A stretch of 52,657 nucleotides of DNA, taken from the NCBI GenBank assembly GCA_033765345.1, contig JANRIC010000239.1:1-52657 (forward strand). Reading direction: 5' to 3'. Of this stretch, positions 24,436 to 34,309 are shown piece by piece. The notes under the pieces were generated by a model. The model did no database searches, was not told the DNA's origin, and worked only from the letters and a program-made list of their open reading frames with translations. The first letter of the stretch is position 1. Each line of letters opens with the position of its first letter. The stretch is from JANRIC01 sp033765345 (GTDB lineage: Bacteria; Bacteroidota; Bacteroidia; Cytophagales; Microscillaceae). A program made the position numbers and the translations under genes.

Positions 24436-26370
24436 ATGAAACTTGAGTCAAAAGTACCCGAAGGTCCACTGGCAGAAAAATGGACCCGACATAAATTTAA
24501 CATGAAACTCGTCAACCCAGCCAATAAGCGTAAATACGATGTGATCGTGGTGGGTACGGGTTTGGCAGGAGCTTCTGCAGCGGCAGCACTGGCAGAGCTT
24601 GGTTATAATGTAAAGGCATTTTGCTTTCAGGATAGCCCCCGAAGAGCACATAGTATTGCTGCTCAAGGAGGTATCAATGCCGCTAAAAACTATCAGAATG
24701 ATGGCGACAGCGTGTATCGTCTTTTTTATGATACTATCAAAGGTGGTGACTACCGCGCCCGTGAAGCCAATGTGTACCGCCTGGCAGAGGTCAGCGTGAA
24801 TATCATCGATCAGTGTGTGGCGCAGGGTGTACCTTTTGCCCGCGAATACGGAGGGCTGCTGGATAACCGTTCTTTTGGAGGAGCCCAGGTTTCTCGTACT
24901 TTTTATGCCCGTGGTCAGACGGGGCAGCAACTTCTTCTGGGAGCTTACAGCGCGCTTAGTCGTCAGGTAGCCAATGGGAAAGTAAAACTTTACCCTCGTA
25001 CAGAAATGCTCGATGTGGTAATCGTAGACGGTCAAACCCGTGGAATCGTGGTCAGAAACCTAGTCACAGGCCAGATTGAGTCTCATAGTGCACACGCAGT
25101 ATTGCTTTGTACTGGAGGCTATGGCAATGTATTTTTTCTTTCTACCAATGCAATGGGGTCAAATACCACAGCCATCTGGCGTGCCTATAAAAAAGGTGCT
25201 TTTTTCGGAAATCCTTGTTTTACACAGATTCACCCAACTTGTATTCCCGTAACAGGTGATCATCAATCCAAGCTAACGCTGATGTCCGAATCACTGCGTA
25301 ACGACGGTCGGGTATGGGTACCCAAAACCATTGAAACCGCCGAAAAAATTCGCAAAGGACAGATCAAAGCCTCCGATATTCCCGAAGACGAAAGGGATTA
25401 TTTCCTAGAAAGAAAATATCCTTCTTTTGGTAACCTGGTACCGCGCGATGTTGCCTCCCGCAATGCCAAATATATGTGTGATGAAGGTCGTGGAGTAGGC
25501 CAAACCGGACTGGCAGTTTATCTGGATTTTAGAGATGCCATCAAAAGAGACAGTGAAAAAGTAATTGAGGCCAAATACGGTAACCTCTTTCAGATGTATG
25601 AAAAAATTACCGCAGAGAACCCCTACAAAGAACCCATGAAAATTTACCCCGCGGTTCATTATACCATGGGAGGCCTTTGGGTAGATTATCATTTGATGAC
25701 TACAGTGCCTGGATTGTTTGCATTGGGTGAGGCCAACTTCTCTGATCACGGAGCTAATAGGTTGGGAGCCAGTGCCTTGATGCAGGGTTTGGCCGATGGC
25801 TATTTTGTGATTCCTTATACCCTGGGCGACTATCTGGCCAAAATGCCTTATGATAAAATACCTACCGATCACCCCGAATTCAAAAAAGCAGAGCAGGATG
25901 TCAAAGATCAGATCAATAAACTGCTCAATATCAAGGGTACAAAAACCGTAGATGAGTTCCACAAAGAATTGGGTAAAATCATGTGGGAATATTGCGGTAT
26001 GTCACGCAATGCAGAAGGCTTAAAAATCGCCAGAGAGAAAATCAAGGAGCTTCGCGAGGAATTCTGGAAAAATGTAAAAGTACTCGGCACAAATGAAGAA
26101 TTAAATATCACCCTAGAAAAAGCCAACCGAGTAGCCGATTTTATTGAATTAGGTGAGCTGATGGTCATGGATGCCCTGAATCGTGAAGAATCCTGTGGAG
26201 GGCACTTCCGCGAAGAATACCAGACAGAAGAAGGAGAAGCTTTGAGAAATGACGATGCTTTTGCTTACGTAGCGGCTTGGCAATATCAGGGTGATAATCA
26301 AGATGCCCTGCTGCACAAAGAAGAATTAATTTTTGAAAATGTTAAATTAACCCAAAGAAGCTATAAATAG
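24436..26370 (+). CDS. sdhA: Succinate dehydrogenase flavoprotein subunit
   Basis: The 644-aa protein carries the covalent FAD. The N-terminal dinucleotide motif is VVGTGLAGASAAAALAELG (around 38-56). The flavinylated His is probably His72 in AHSIAAQGGINAA. The catalytic region includes HPTCIPVTGDHQSK and HYTMGGLWVDY. The C-terminal REESCGGHFREE is typical. It oxidises succinate to fumarate in the TCA cycle and, with the diheme anchor, could also run as fumarate reductase. Confidence 0.97.
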   Translation: MKLESKVPEGPLAEKWTRHKFNMKLVNPANKRKYDVIVVGTGLAGASAAAALAELGYNVKAFCFQDSPRRAHSIAAQGGINAAKNYQNDGDSVYRLFYDTIKGGDYRAREANVYRLAEVSVNIIDQCVAQGVPFAREYGGLLDNRSFGGAQVSRTFYARGQTGQQLLLGAYSALSRQVANGKVKLYPRTEMLDVVIVDGQTRGIVVRNLVTGQIESHSAHAVLLCTGGYGNVFFLSTNAMGSNTTAIWRAYKKGAFFGNPCFTQIHPTCIPVTGDHQSKLTLMSESLRNDGRVWVPKTIETAEKIRKGQIKASDIPEDERDYFLERKYPSFGNLVPRDVASRNAKYMCDEGRGVGQTGLAVYLDFRDAIKRDSEKVIEAKYGNLFQMYEKITAENPYKEPMKIYPAVHYTMGGLWVDYHLMTTVPGLFALGEANFSDHGANRLGASALMQGLADGYFVIPYTLGDYLAKMPYDKIPTDHPEFKKAEQDVKDQINKLLNIKGTKTVDEFHKELGKIMWEYCGMSRNAEGLKIAREKIKELREEFWKNVKVLGTNEELNITLEKANRVADFIELGELMVMDALNREESCGGHFREEYQTEEGEALRNDDAFAYVAAWQYQGDNQDALLHKEELIFENVKLTQRSYK

Positions 26371-26409
26371 TCAAGCTTTTTTCCAAATAACGATTGATCG
26401 GATAACACT

Positions 26410-27162
26410 ATGAAGTTAACCCTAAAAATATGGAGACAGAAAAATAGCTCCAGCAAAGGACAAATAGAAACCTTTGTCCAGGAACACGTTTCCCCGGATA
26501 TGTCGTTTCTTGAAATGTTAGATGAATTAAACGAAGAACTGCTTCGTAAGGGGCAAGAACCGATTGCTTTTGACCACGATTGTCGTGAGGGAATCTGCGG
26601 AATGTGTAGCCTCTACATCAATGGCCAGCCACACGGACCTGATGAAGGTACAACGGCCTGTCAGTTGCACATGCGTTCGTTTAAAGACGGCGATACCATC
26701 TATATCGAACCCTGGAGAGCCAAAGCTTTCCCAGTGATGCGGGATTTGGTGGTAGATCGCAGTGCTTTTGATCGTATCATTCAGGCAGGAGGATTTATTT
26801 CTGTGAATACCGGTGTGACCGTAGATGCCAATGAAATTCCCATTCCCAAAAAAATAGCTGACGAAGCTTTTGATGCGGCTACCTGCATCGGTTGTGGTGC
26901 TTGTGTGGCTGCCTGCAAAAATGCCTCTGCGATGCTTTTTGTATCTGCTAAGGTGTCTCAATTGGCTTTGTTGCCACAAGGAAAAGCCGAGCGAAAAATC
27001 CGCGTAGAAAAAATGGTCGCTCAAATGGACGCAGAAGGTTTTGGAGCTTGTACCAATACGGGTGCTTGTGCCGCCGAATGCCCCAAAGGCATCTCATTGA
27101 CTCATATTGCCCGTATGAACCGTGAGTACTTGGGTGCGGTGGTAAGCTCTGATAATGTCTAG
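26410..27162 (+). CDS. sdhB: Succinate dehydrogenase iron-sulfur subunit
   Basis: The 250-aa protein contains the ligands of three Fe-S clusters: the [2Fe-2S] site in CREGICGMCSLY plus the later TTACQ, the 4Fe site in CIGCGACVAACKN and the third in CTNTGACAAECPKG. It links the flavoprotein to the membrane anchor. It starts 39 bp after sdhA and is the last gene of the operon, ended by the hairpin at 27281. Confidence 0.97.
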   Translation: MKLTLKIWRQKNSSSKGQIETFVQEHVSPDMSFLEMLDELNEELLRKGQEPIAFDHDCREGICGMCSLYINGQPHGPDEGTTACQLHMRSFKDGDTIYIEPWRAKAFPVMRDLVVDRSAFDRIIQAGGFISVNTGVTVDANEIPIPKKIADEAFDAATCIGCGACVAACKNASAMLFVSAKVSQLALLPQGKAERKIRVEKMVAQMDAEGFGACTNTGACAAECPKGISLTHIARMNREYLGAVVSSDNV

Positions 27163-27280
27163 TATTTGGTCAATAGTCCATTGTCGGTAGTCAATAGTTT
27201 TGTAAGACTACAAAGCAGTAAGTTATCATAATGTGTGTCTTAAATCTAAAGCTTGAGATCACACTGGCAAAAATTCATAA

Positions 27281-27310
27281 AAAAAGGACACTTAATCAAG
27301 TGTCCTTTTT
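27281..27310. terminator. Bidirectional Rho-independent terminator
   Basis: A perfect 13-bp stem (AAAAAGGACACTT/AAGTGTCCTTTTT) with loop AATC has T-runs on both strands. It separates sdhCAB (plus) from the convergent thioredoxin-like gene (minus). Confidence 0.92.
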
Positions 27311-27339
27311 AATCTATAATGTGTCTGTTACTACTTTAC

Positions 27340-27966
27340 TTACACTTTATTCCAAGTACGGATTAATGCGTTGAATTCTCTTTGGATACTTTGGGCTTTA
27401 TCTTTAGAATACCAAAGCTGAACTTTCTCCGAGAATTTGCTGTATGATTCCTGTGGATTTTTTTTGTATTCTTTTACCAGTTCCTGGATGGATTCAGGCC
27501 TTGGACCCCAAGTGCCTAATTCTTCTAAAGTACCCGCATTCAAAGCAATCAGTTTAGGAATAGAACGGCCACCATCAGTCAAGTAAGCATCCATCACCTC
27601 CAGATTTTCATCTCTGAGGATAAATTTCAGCTCAATGTTTGGATTTAGTGCTGCCATTTTGACAATGATAGGGATGTTGTGTGCTGCATCCCCACACCAG
27701 CCTTCGGTAATAATCAACCAAATCCACTTTTCCTGTACCTTACCGATTTCGGCTTTCAGCGCATCGTCGATCTGTGCCGTTTTGTCCCAACGATTCATGC
27801 GCTGCACATTCAACTGGGTATAATGCGTCAAATCATCACTTTGATTAGGACCGGTGGTTTTACCTTCGGTGAGCAATTGGTCTACCAAACCTCGATAAGC
27901 CTCATAGGTCAACGCTTTATCAATTAATTCTTGAGTGATTACTTGGGGATTGATTGCTGTGTCCAT
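27340..27966 (-). CDS. Thioredoxin-family protein with WCGD site
   Basis: The 208-aa protein has a thioredoxin-like domain (from about residue 80). At the position of the CxxC site it reads EGWCGDAAHNIP, with only one Cys. The cis-Pro region is GGRSIPKLIAL. A dithiol redox reaction is therefore unlikely. Such single-Cys proteins are common in Bacteroidota and have an unknown role, perhaps as a chaperone or a mixed-disulfide former. There is no signal peptide. It stands alone between two terminators. Confidence 0.82.
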   Translation of the reverse strand: MDTAINPQVITQELIDKALTYEAYRGLVDQLLTEGKTTGPNQSDDLTHYTQLNVQRMNRWDKTAQIDDALKAEIGKVQEKWIWLIITEGWCGDAAHNIPIIVKMAALNPNIELKFILRDENLEVMDAYLTDGGRSIPKLIALNAGTLEELGTWGPRPESIQELVKEYKKNPQESYSKFSEKVQLWYSKDKAQSIQREFNALIRTWNKV

Positions 27967-28142
27967 ATATTTTTTGTTGGTATACTTGATAAACCGTTTC
28001 TATGTAGAAATAATTCAATATATGTTCATATATAATGGGTATTGCTAAATAAAACTCAATGTAACGTATTGATAGTCAAGTTATTAATTAAAATTCTATT
28101 CCCTAAAAGTGGTAATACTGCGGATTAAATATTTCCCTTATA

Positions 28143-28173
28143 AAAAAGGCTATCTAAAAAACAGATAGCCTTT
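28143..28173 (-). terminator. Rho-independent terminator of the caspase-like gene pair
   Basis: An 11-bp stem AAAGGCTATCT/AGATAGCCTTT with a 7-base loop has a T-run on the minus strand. It lies 27 bp after the stop of the 154-aa ORF. Confidence 0.82.
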
Positions 28174-28199
28174 CAATACGTTGGGAATACACGTTTGAA

Positions 28200-28664
28200 T
28201 TATTTTTTGGCCGATTCTTTTAAAGCCGAATTCAGTGTATTATCTTCTTTCAAATCGTGGTATTGGTGATTGATGTCGGCTTCAGAAGAAAAGACGATTA
28301 CTTTGGCGCAGGTATCTTCCGAAACGATCAAGGTGATAAATTGCTCTCCCTGGGTGAATTTAAGGGCATATTTGGCTTGTAAAGGGCAGCTTTTTTTTTG
28401 ATCTATGTAATTGTGCTTGTCCAATACTGTTTTTTGCAAAGCCTTTTGATCCTTCTCAAGCACAATCTCCCGGATGACTTCATAATCTTGGACATATACT
28501 TTTTGAGGGTCTTGATCTGCTGATGAGACCGGGGTGGCACTTACTTCTGAAAGCTTAATTTCGGTGGCTTTCTCGATGATGTGTCCATGTTTTAAAAACA
28601 CAGGATGACTGCTTTCTTCAGGATTGAACATACTCATGATAAATAATAAAATAAACCATTTCAT
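28200..28664 (-). CDS. Small secreted protein paired with the caspase-like gene
   Basis: The 154-aa protein begins with a hydrophobic signal-like segment (MKWFILLFIMSMF). The rest is polar with a CPLQAKYALKFTQGEQFITLIV stretch of beta pattern (only partly informative) and two cysteines (in KKSCPL and EDTCAK) that could form a disulfide. I do not recognise a family. It starts 6 bp after the caspase-like gene stop and shares its terminator, so the two are probably made together. It may be an inhibitor, cofactor or substrate of the protease, which is conjecture. Confidence 0.65.
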   Translation of the reverse strand: MKWFILLFIMSMFNPEESSHPVFLKHGHIIEKATEIKLSEVSATPVSSADQDPQKVYVQDYEVIREIVLEKDQKALQKTVLDKHNYIDQKKSCPLQAKYALKFTQGEQFITLIVSEDTCAKVIVFSSEADINHQYHDLKEDNTLNSALKESAKK

Positions 28665-28670
28665 AAAATT

Positions 28671-29987
28671 TTATTTTTGGGTGATTCGAAGGTTGTAGAT
28701 TGGATTTTGAGGTTGGCAGCCCTGGCAGCTTTTGGCTTTGCTTTGGGTGCTGCGTACGGTATGTTCTACAATATTGTTCCAGGAAGGTACATTGGAACGA
28801 AGATAACCGATTTCTTCTTTAAGTGCTTGAATAAAACTCAGGGTGAAAAACCCACCGTTCTGATTGCACCAGGAATATTCTGAGGGGCTGCTTCCCGAAA
28901 ATACCAAACTCCCTTTGCTATTCAGGAAAAGTGCCTTTAATTTCTCAATTTCGGCTCCCTGAAATGAACGCCCCGCCATAAAGGTCGTACTGGTCATTTG
29001 GTTTCGCCCTACATCTGAGTTGCAGCAGTCACTCAATAAAATATTTAACCTGGCACCTCTGCTTTCTATGGACTTGGACACCTCTGTAAGCGGAAGGGCG
29101 GTTTCATTGCCTAGTGGTGTATACTCAGAGTAGCGCATATCCAGTTGGGGGAACTTATCGCTCTGATCCGACCAGCGGAAACCATGCCCACTGTAATAAA
29201 ATACTACAATATCATTGACCCCGGCATTGATTTGATTGAGCGTCTGTTGGGCTTTGGCTTTTGTAAAATTCTCCCCATTGACCACATATTTCTCAAAAGG
29301 AATTCCAACCGCTTTGGAAATTTCTCTAAATTCTATCTCTACTGTACGTTGATCTGCGCTACAGCTCTGCCCTATGTCACCGATCTCAGAATTGATAAAA
29401 AGCACAAGGTGCATTTTAGCGGCGGTGTTTGTACTTGTATTTGTGTTCGTTTGGGTGGCTGGAGTACTTGGTTTATAGGCAGCCATTTTCTTAAGAGCCA
29501 GATATTGAGGCTCATCCGTAAAGAAAAACTGCTGTAAAAACTCATCGTTAAGGCTTTTGGGGTCAATCTCCGTAAAAGAAGAGCATTGAATCATACTGTT
29601 TTCATCAAATGCAGGATCATCTGTCACAAAGGGCAGTTCGTTTTCTGTTTCATCATTCCAAACCCATACAAAATGATCAGGATTATAAGCTTGATCTCCT
29701 TGCTCAGTGATAAATACAGGGTCTCGGCCGATCATCACCTGATAGTTGTAGTCGTCTTCCTGTCCGGTTACAGAGGTATACTTTACTTCTACGACATTAT
29801 AATTGCCGTCAATTTCATATCCAACTCGCATATAAGCATCTTCTTCATTAAAATACACCAAAAAACCGGTGTAGGTCACTTCGGAAGCTACAAAAGATAT
29901 TTCGTAGAGCGATTGGGCTGTTAGAGATAATGGGGCTACTAGGCATATAAGCCAAAATAAAATTTGAGCGAGTGCAATTTTTTTCAT
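28671..29987 (-). CDS. Secreted caspase-family (peptidase C14) protein
   Basis: The 438-aa protein starts with a signal peptide (to about LTAQS). Residues 25 to about 165 form a beta-rich N-terminal domain that I do not recognise. A Thr/Asn-rich linker (about 172-190) follows, then a caspase-like domain from about 191. The catalytic dyad is His268 in YYSGHGF and Cys322 in LLSDCCNS, in the usual order. Several other cysteines near the end (CQGCQ) may be structural. The signal peptide places it outside the cytoplasm, unlike many bacterial metacaspases of defence systems. It shares an operon with the small secreted protein that follows. Confidence 0.85.
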   Translation of the reverse strand: MKKIALAQILFWLICLVAPLSLTAQSLYEISFVASEVTYTGFLVYFNEEDAYMRVGYEIDGNYNVVEVKYTSVTGQEDDYNYQVMIGRDPVFITEQGDQAYNPDHFVWVWNDETENELPFVTDDPAFDENSMIQCSSFTEIDPKSLNDEFLQQFFFTDEPQYLALKKMAAYKPSTPATQTNTNTSTNTAAKMHLVLFINSEIGDIGQSCSADQRTVEIEFREISKAVGIPFEKYVVNGENFTKAKAQQTLNQINAGVNDIVVFYYSGHGFRWSDQSDKFPQLDMRYSEYTPLGNETALPLTEVSKSIESRGARLNILLSDCCNSDVGRNQMTSTTFMAGRSFQGAEIEKLKALFLNSKGSLVFSGSSPSEYSWCNQNGGFFTLSFIQALKEEIGYLRSNVPSWNNIVEHTVRSTQSKAKSCQGCQPQNPIYNLRITQK

Positions 29988-30315
29988 ATCATAATATAAA
30001 TGAATATTGCACGATTTTAAGGGAATTTATCCTTTAATCAAAATTCTCAAGGCTTTTTTTATGATCTTTATGCAAAATATGGTTTTTTTATGGAAATTAC
30101 TTGATTAAAATTGTTGGTTCTTCCGACATTTTAACGATTAGGTAAAAACAACTATTTCCGTGGCACAATAATTTGTCTGTAGGTTTGCAAGCTATCCATA
30201 TAGAAGATAAAAAGCATTTTTTGTAAACCATCTTATTTTGAGCATCAATGGATTAAAAGCTTGTCTCGGACTGGTTTTTTAGGAAAAATTGCAGAAAAAA
30301 GTCCTCGTTTAGATA

Positions 30316-30420
30316 TTATACTCAAACCGAGGTGGTTTTCCGAAATTTTAGCTCTTAAATCATTAATAATCAAGCTAATCAATCAAGAAAATCAGGCAAA
30401 TCACTTTAATCTGGGTATAA
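30316..30420 (+). mobile_element. 105-bp palindromic MITE, copy 2
   Basis: Same element as at 15353 and 47447, with four substitutions against those two (in CCGAGG, CCGAAA, GCTCTT and CTTTAAT). The terminal inverted repeats and flanking TA are kept. The inner stem has one mismatch. It ends 21 bp before the first ATG of the P450 frame, so it could carry or disturb that gene's promoter. The remainder of the gap 29988-30557 shows no other gene. Confidence 0.85.
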
Positions 30421-30557
30421 AAGCCTGATAATTGCTAAAAATGACTTCGCCGAAGTTATTCTTGGATCATATCGAGGACAGTTATCTCGATTTGCATATA
30501 AAACCAATGCGGTTTCATCCCTTTTTCTTAAATTTGCTATCAAAAAAATCCCAAAGT

Positions 30558-33500
30558 ATGGAAGCTTCTCAATCTTTACAATCACCCAACAATTTTAAAA
30601 TACCACACCCGCCCAAATTGCCTTATTTGGGGAATATACACTATTTATCAGCCAAAAATCCGACCCAAAGCATGATGAAGCTTACCAAGCAGTTTGGACC
30701 CATTATGCAGATTTTCACCCCATTCGGCTCAGTCATTGTACTTTCAAACTATGAATATGTCAAAGAAGTGTTGGATGAAAGCCGCTTTCTCAAAAATATC
30801 AGTAAACCGCTTTTAGAACTGCGTGGCTTAGGCGGCGATGGACTTTTTACCTCCTGGACGCACGAACCCGCCTGGCAAAAAGCACACAACATCTTGCTGC
30901 CCGGACTGGGGCAAAGAGCCATGAAAGGTTATTATCCCATGATGCTTGATATCGTAGAACGTTTGTTGGCCAAATGGCACAATATCCCCGAAGGGCAGGA
31001 ATTTAACCTTACCGAAGATATGACGCGTCTTACTTTGGATACCATCGGATTTTGTGGCTTTGACTATCGCTTTCATTCTTTTGCCAGTGACAAACCGCAT
31101 CCTTTTGTACAAAATATGCTCATTGCCCTTGAAGATGCCATGAATCGGATGAATAAGCTGGAATTCCAGAAAAAATTACGCTTCTTTAAAAATAACCGCA
31201 ACCGAAAAGCCGAAAATAAACTCTACTCCATCGTAGACGAAATCATTGCCGAACGCAAGAAAAACCCTGAGCTATACCGCCATAAAACCGACCTCCTAAG
31301 CCTGATGATGAATGCCACCGATACCGTATCAGGCGAAAAGTTGGATGACATCAACATCCGGTTTCAGGTTATTACTTTTTTGATTGCAGGGCACGAAACC
31401 ACCAGCGGAATGCTTTCTTTCGCCTTTTATTATCTCCTCAATCATCCCGAAGTACTCAAAAAGGCTTATGAGGAAGTCGACACCGTGCTGGGCAATGATC
31501 TGAACAAAAAACCAAGCTATCGTGAAATCACGGAACTGCGTTATATCCCGCAAATCCTCAACGAATCGCTGCGACTTTGGCCTACCGCCCCGGCATTTAG
31601 CTTGTATGCTACCCAAGATACCACCATCTGCTCCGGCAAAATACACGTGCCGAAATATCAGCCCTTTATCGTACTCATCCCAGGCTTGCATCGTGACTCT
31701 GAAATCTGGGGAGAGCATCCCGACCATTTTGATCCCGAACATTTCAGCCCCGAAAATGTAGAAAAAAGACCCGCAGATGCCTTCAAACCCTTTGGCAATG
31801 GACAAAGAGCCTGTATCGGCCGCCAGTTTGCCATGTTGGAAGCTACCCTGGCAATAGGGATGATCTTACAACGCTATAAATTATACCTTAAGCCCAACTA
31901 CGAGCTCAAGATCAAAGAAACACTTACTCTCAAACCCGATGATCTGAGGGTAAGCCTCGAGTTGCGTAAGGATTCTGAAAGAACTTATGCAAAAGAACTG
32001 CATCATCTCCCTAAAGAAAAAATCGTTCTCCGGACTGATTCAGGAAAACACCAAACGCCTTTGCTGGCTCTTTTTGGCAGTAATATGGGTGCTTCCGAAG
32101 ACTTGGCCTTACTCATCGCACAGGATGCCGAGAAGATTGGTTTTCAAAGTCAAGTAGGTGCTTTGGATCATTTTGTGGATAATTTACCCCAAGAAGGGCT
32201 TTTGGTCATCGTTTGTGCTACTTACAATGGCACTCCGCCTGAAAATGCAGTCCGGTTTTATGAGTGGTTACAATCGGATTTGCCCGCAGGCCTATTTCAT
32301 AAGCTTCGTTTTACGGTTTTCGGCTGTGGCAATCGTCAGTGGAAAACCTTCCAAGACGTACCCCGATATATCGATCAACGCCTGGAGGAGTTAGGTGGGC
32401 TTCGGGTCTACCCACGTGGGGAGGCTGATGCCAGTGCTGATTTTGAAGAAGATTTTGAAAAATGGTATCAGGGCTTTTGGGCAAAAATTCGAGAAGAGTT
32501 TGATTTTCAGGTTTCTTCCCCAGAGAATAAATTATCTCCCTTAGCCTTAGAGATCATTTCTGAGGTGCAATACACAAGCCTCTATCCCGAAAACCGATCC
32601 GGCGAAAAAGCCCTCAAGGTATTCAGCAACCAAGAATTACATCAAAAAAACGGCTCAAATCCATCAGACCGCTCTACCCGACACATCGAGATCGCCCTTG
32701 CTGAAGGGCAGCACTATCGTACAGGCGATCATTTGGGTATTTATCCCCAAAACTCAAACGATTTGATTGCCAGAGTTTGTAAGCGTTTTCAGCTCGATCC
32801 CCAAACGTGTATCCGCTTGAGTAGTCAAAGCGGGATCAAGAGCCATCTGCCAATCAATCAGCCCATTTCTTTGCAGGATTTGCTTGCCCATTTTGTAGAA
32901 TTACAAGAGCCAGCAAGCCGCCGACAAGTCAAAACCCTGGCAGATTATACAGAATGCCCCCCTGAGAAACAAAAACTTTTGCAATGGTTGGCAGAAAGTG
33001 AGGAAAGCCGCCGATTGTTCAAAAAAGAAGTTACTGACAAAGGGCTTTCGGTGTTGGATTTGTTAGAAGCGTTTTCGGCCTGTGAAATTCCCCTGGCGGC
33101 TTATCTGGAAATGCTTAATCCGATCAAGCCCCGATATTTCTCCATTTCTTCTTCAGCTTTGAAAAGTCCTCATATTTGCAGTATTACCGTAGGTGTGGTT
33201 CGGGAAGAGGCTTGGTCGGGCAAGGGAATCTTTGAAGGAGTCTGTACGAATTATTTGGCTCAGATTCAAGAAAGCGAATTGATTCAGGCTTACATCCAAA
33301 ATGCTGGGTCTCATTTTCAGCTACCCGAAAACCCAAAAACTCCCATGATTTTGATTGGCGCAGGTACCGGCTTGGCTCCCTTGCGAGGCTTCCTCCAGGA
33401 ACGCTCTTTTCAAAAAGAACAAGGTCTAGAAGTCGCTAAGTCCTTGCTGTTTTTTGGCTGCCGCCATCCAGCGCAGGATTTTATCTACGAAGAAGAATTA

Positions 33501-33794
33501 AAAAACTTTGAAAATCAAGGAATTGTGCAACTAAATACGGCATTTTCCCGCTTGGGGCAAGAAAAAGTATATGTACAAGATCGCCTGAAAGAGCAAGGAG
33601 AAAACCTTTGGCAACTTCTGCACGCAGGCGCAATCGTGTATGTCTGTGGGGATGCGCTCAGGATGGCACCGGCAGTCAGACAAGCCTTGGTGTACATTTA
33701 TCAAAACCAAAGTAATTCAAGTGCCGAAGAAGCACGGCTGTGGCTGGAAGAAATGATCAAATCGGGCAGGTATCGAGAAGATGTATGGGCTTGA
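30558..33794 (+). CDS. Self-sufficient cytochrome P450/NADPH-P450 reductase fusion (CYP102, BM3 type)
   Basis: A 1078-aa fusion of a P450 and its reductase. The P450 part has the oxygen-activating I-helix motif AGHETTSG (about 277-284), ESLRLWP (ExxR) and the heme-binding FGNGQRACIG with Cys419. The FMN domain begins at LFGSNMGASEDLA (about 500), and the FAD/NADPH part has PRYFSISSS and GAGTGLAPLRGF (about 932-943). Relatives such as P450 BM3 (1048 aa) hydroxylate fatty acids near the end of the chain using NADPH. I chose ATG 30558 by length. The frame is open upstream to ATG 30441 and might add 39 residues. It is not in an operon. Confidence 0.95.
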   Translation: MEASQSLQSPNNFKIPHPPKLPYLGNIHYLSAKNPTQSMMKLTKQFGPIMQIFTPFGSVIVLSNYEYVKEVLDESRFLKNISKPLLELRGLGGDGLFTSWTHEPAWQKAHNILLPGLGQRAMKGYYPMMLDIVERLLAKWHNIPEGQEFNLTEDMTRLTLDTIGFCGFDYRFHSFASDKPHPFVQNMLIALEDAMNRMNKLEFQKKLRFFKNNRNRKAENKLYSIVDEIIAERKKNPELYRHKTDLLSLMMNATDTVSGEKLDDINIRFQVITFLIAGHETTSGMLSFAFYYLLNHPEVLKKAYEEVDTVLGNDLNKKPSYREITELRYIPQILNESLRLWPTAPAFSLYATQDTTICSGKIHVPKYQPFIVLIPGLHRDSEIWGEHPDHFDPEHFSPENVEKRPADAFKPFGNGQRACIGRQFAMLEATLAIGMILQRYKLYLKPNYELKIKETLTLKPDDLRVSLELRKDSERTYAKELHHLPKEKIVLRTDSGKHQTPLLALFGSNMGASEDLALLIAQDAEKIGFQSQVGALDHFVDNLPQEGLLVIVCATYNGTPPENAVRFYEWLQSDLPAGLFHKLRFTVFGCGNRQWKTFQDVPRYIDQRLEELGGLRVYPRGEADASADFEEDFEKWYQGFWAKIREEFDFQVSSPENKLSPLALEIISEVQYTSLYPENRSGEKALKVFSNQELHQKNGSNPSDRSTRHIEIALAEGQHYRTGDHLGIYPQNSNDLIARVCKRFQLDPQTCIRLSSQSGIKSHLPINQPISLQDLLAHFVELQEPASRRQVKTLADYTECPPEKQKLLQWLAESEESRRLFKKEVTDKGLSVLDLLEAFSACEIPLAAYLEMLNPIKPRYFSISSSALKSPHICSITVGVVREEAWSGKGIFEGVCTNYLAQIQESELIQAYIQNAGSHFQLPENPKTPMILIGAGTGLAPLRGFLQERSFQKEQGLEVAKSLLFFGCRHPAQDFIYEEELKNFENQGIVQLNTAFSRLGQEKVYVQDRLKEQGENLWQLLHAGAIVYVCGDALRMAPAVRQALVYIYQNQSNSSAEEARLWLEEMIKSGRYREDVWA

Positions 33795-33853
33795 TAATTT
33801 GACTTTATTTGTTAAAATTTGTCTTTATAACTAAAATAATAGGTATTTTTTAA

Positions 33854-34309
33854 AAATATATTGAGAAAAAACTCAGTGTTTTTGATGATTTGGCCAAAAG
33901 AATAGAACTTTTTAAGAATATACTCAACCGAAGATTTCTGTACAAAAGAATGCTGATCAGCAAAGATCGGGGATTTAAATTTTTTACCGGCCGAAACAAA
34001 GAGCTTTTTCCACAAAATTTATCCTCCGGCGAGCAACACGAATTGGTATTACTTTATCAGTTATTATTCAAATTGAGCAGTAATGCGCTGATTTTGATCG
34101 ATGAGCCTGAAATTTCCCTACATATCGTCTGGCAGGAGCAATTTTTAAACGACTTACAGAAAATTATTCAGCTACGTGGCTTCGATGTATTGATTGCAAC
34201 GCACTCGCCTCAAATTATCAATGATCGTTGGGATTTGACCGTAGAACTTAAAGGCACAACTGATTGGGACAAGCTCTGGCACGCAGAAAATAGATCAAGA
34301 GAAAATTGA
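33854..34309 (+). pseudogene. C-terminal fragment of an AAA ATPase (AAA_15/OLD-like)
   Basis: The reading frame opens after a stop at 33851 and includes LSSGEQHELVLLYQLL (ABC-like signature), LILIDEPEISLH (Walker B) and LIATHSPQIIND, followed by VELKG. Walker A and the whole N-terminal half are missing, and no start codon fits. Such ATPases normally exceed 300 aa and often belong to defence or OLD-nuclease systems. This copy is a remnant, since nothing upstream (P450 stop at 33794) contains the missing part. Confidence 0.75.

Noticed and set aside
27340..27966. A functional dithiol thioredoxin
   Set aside because: The active-site position reads WCGD with one cysteine, so only the fold, not classic redox activity, is supported.
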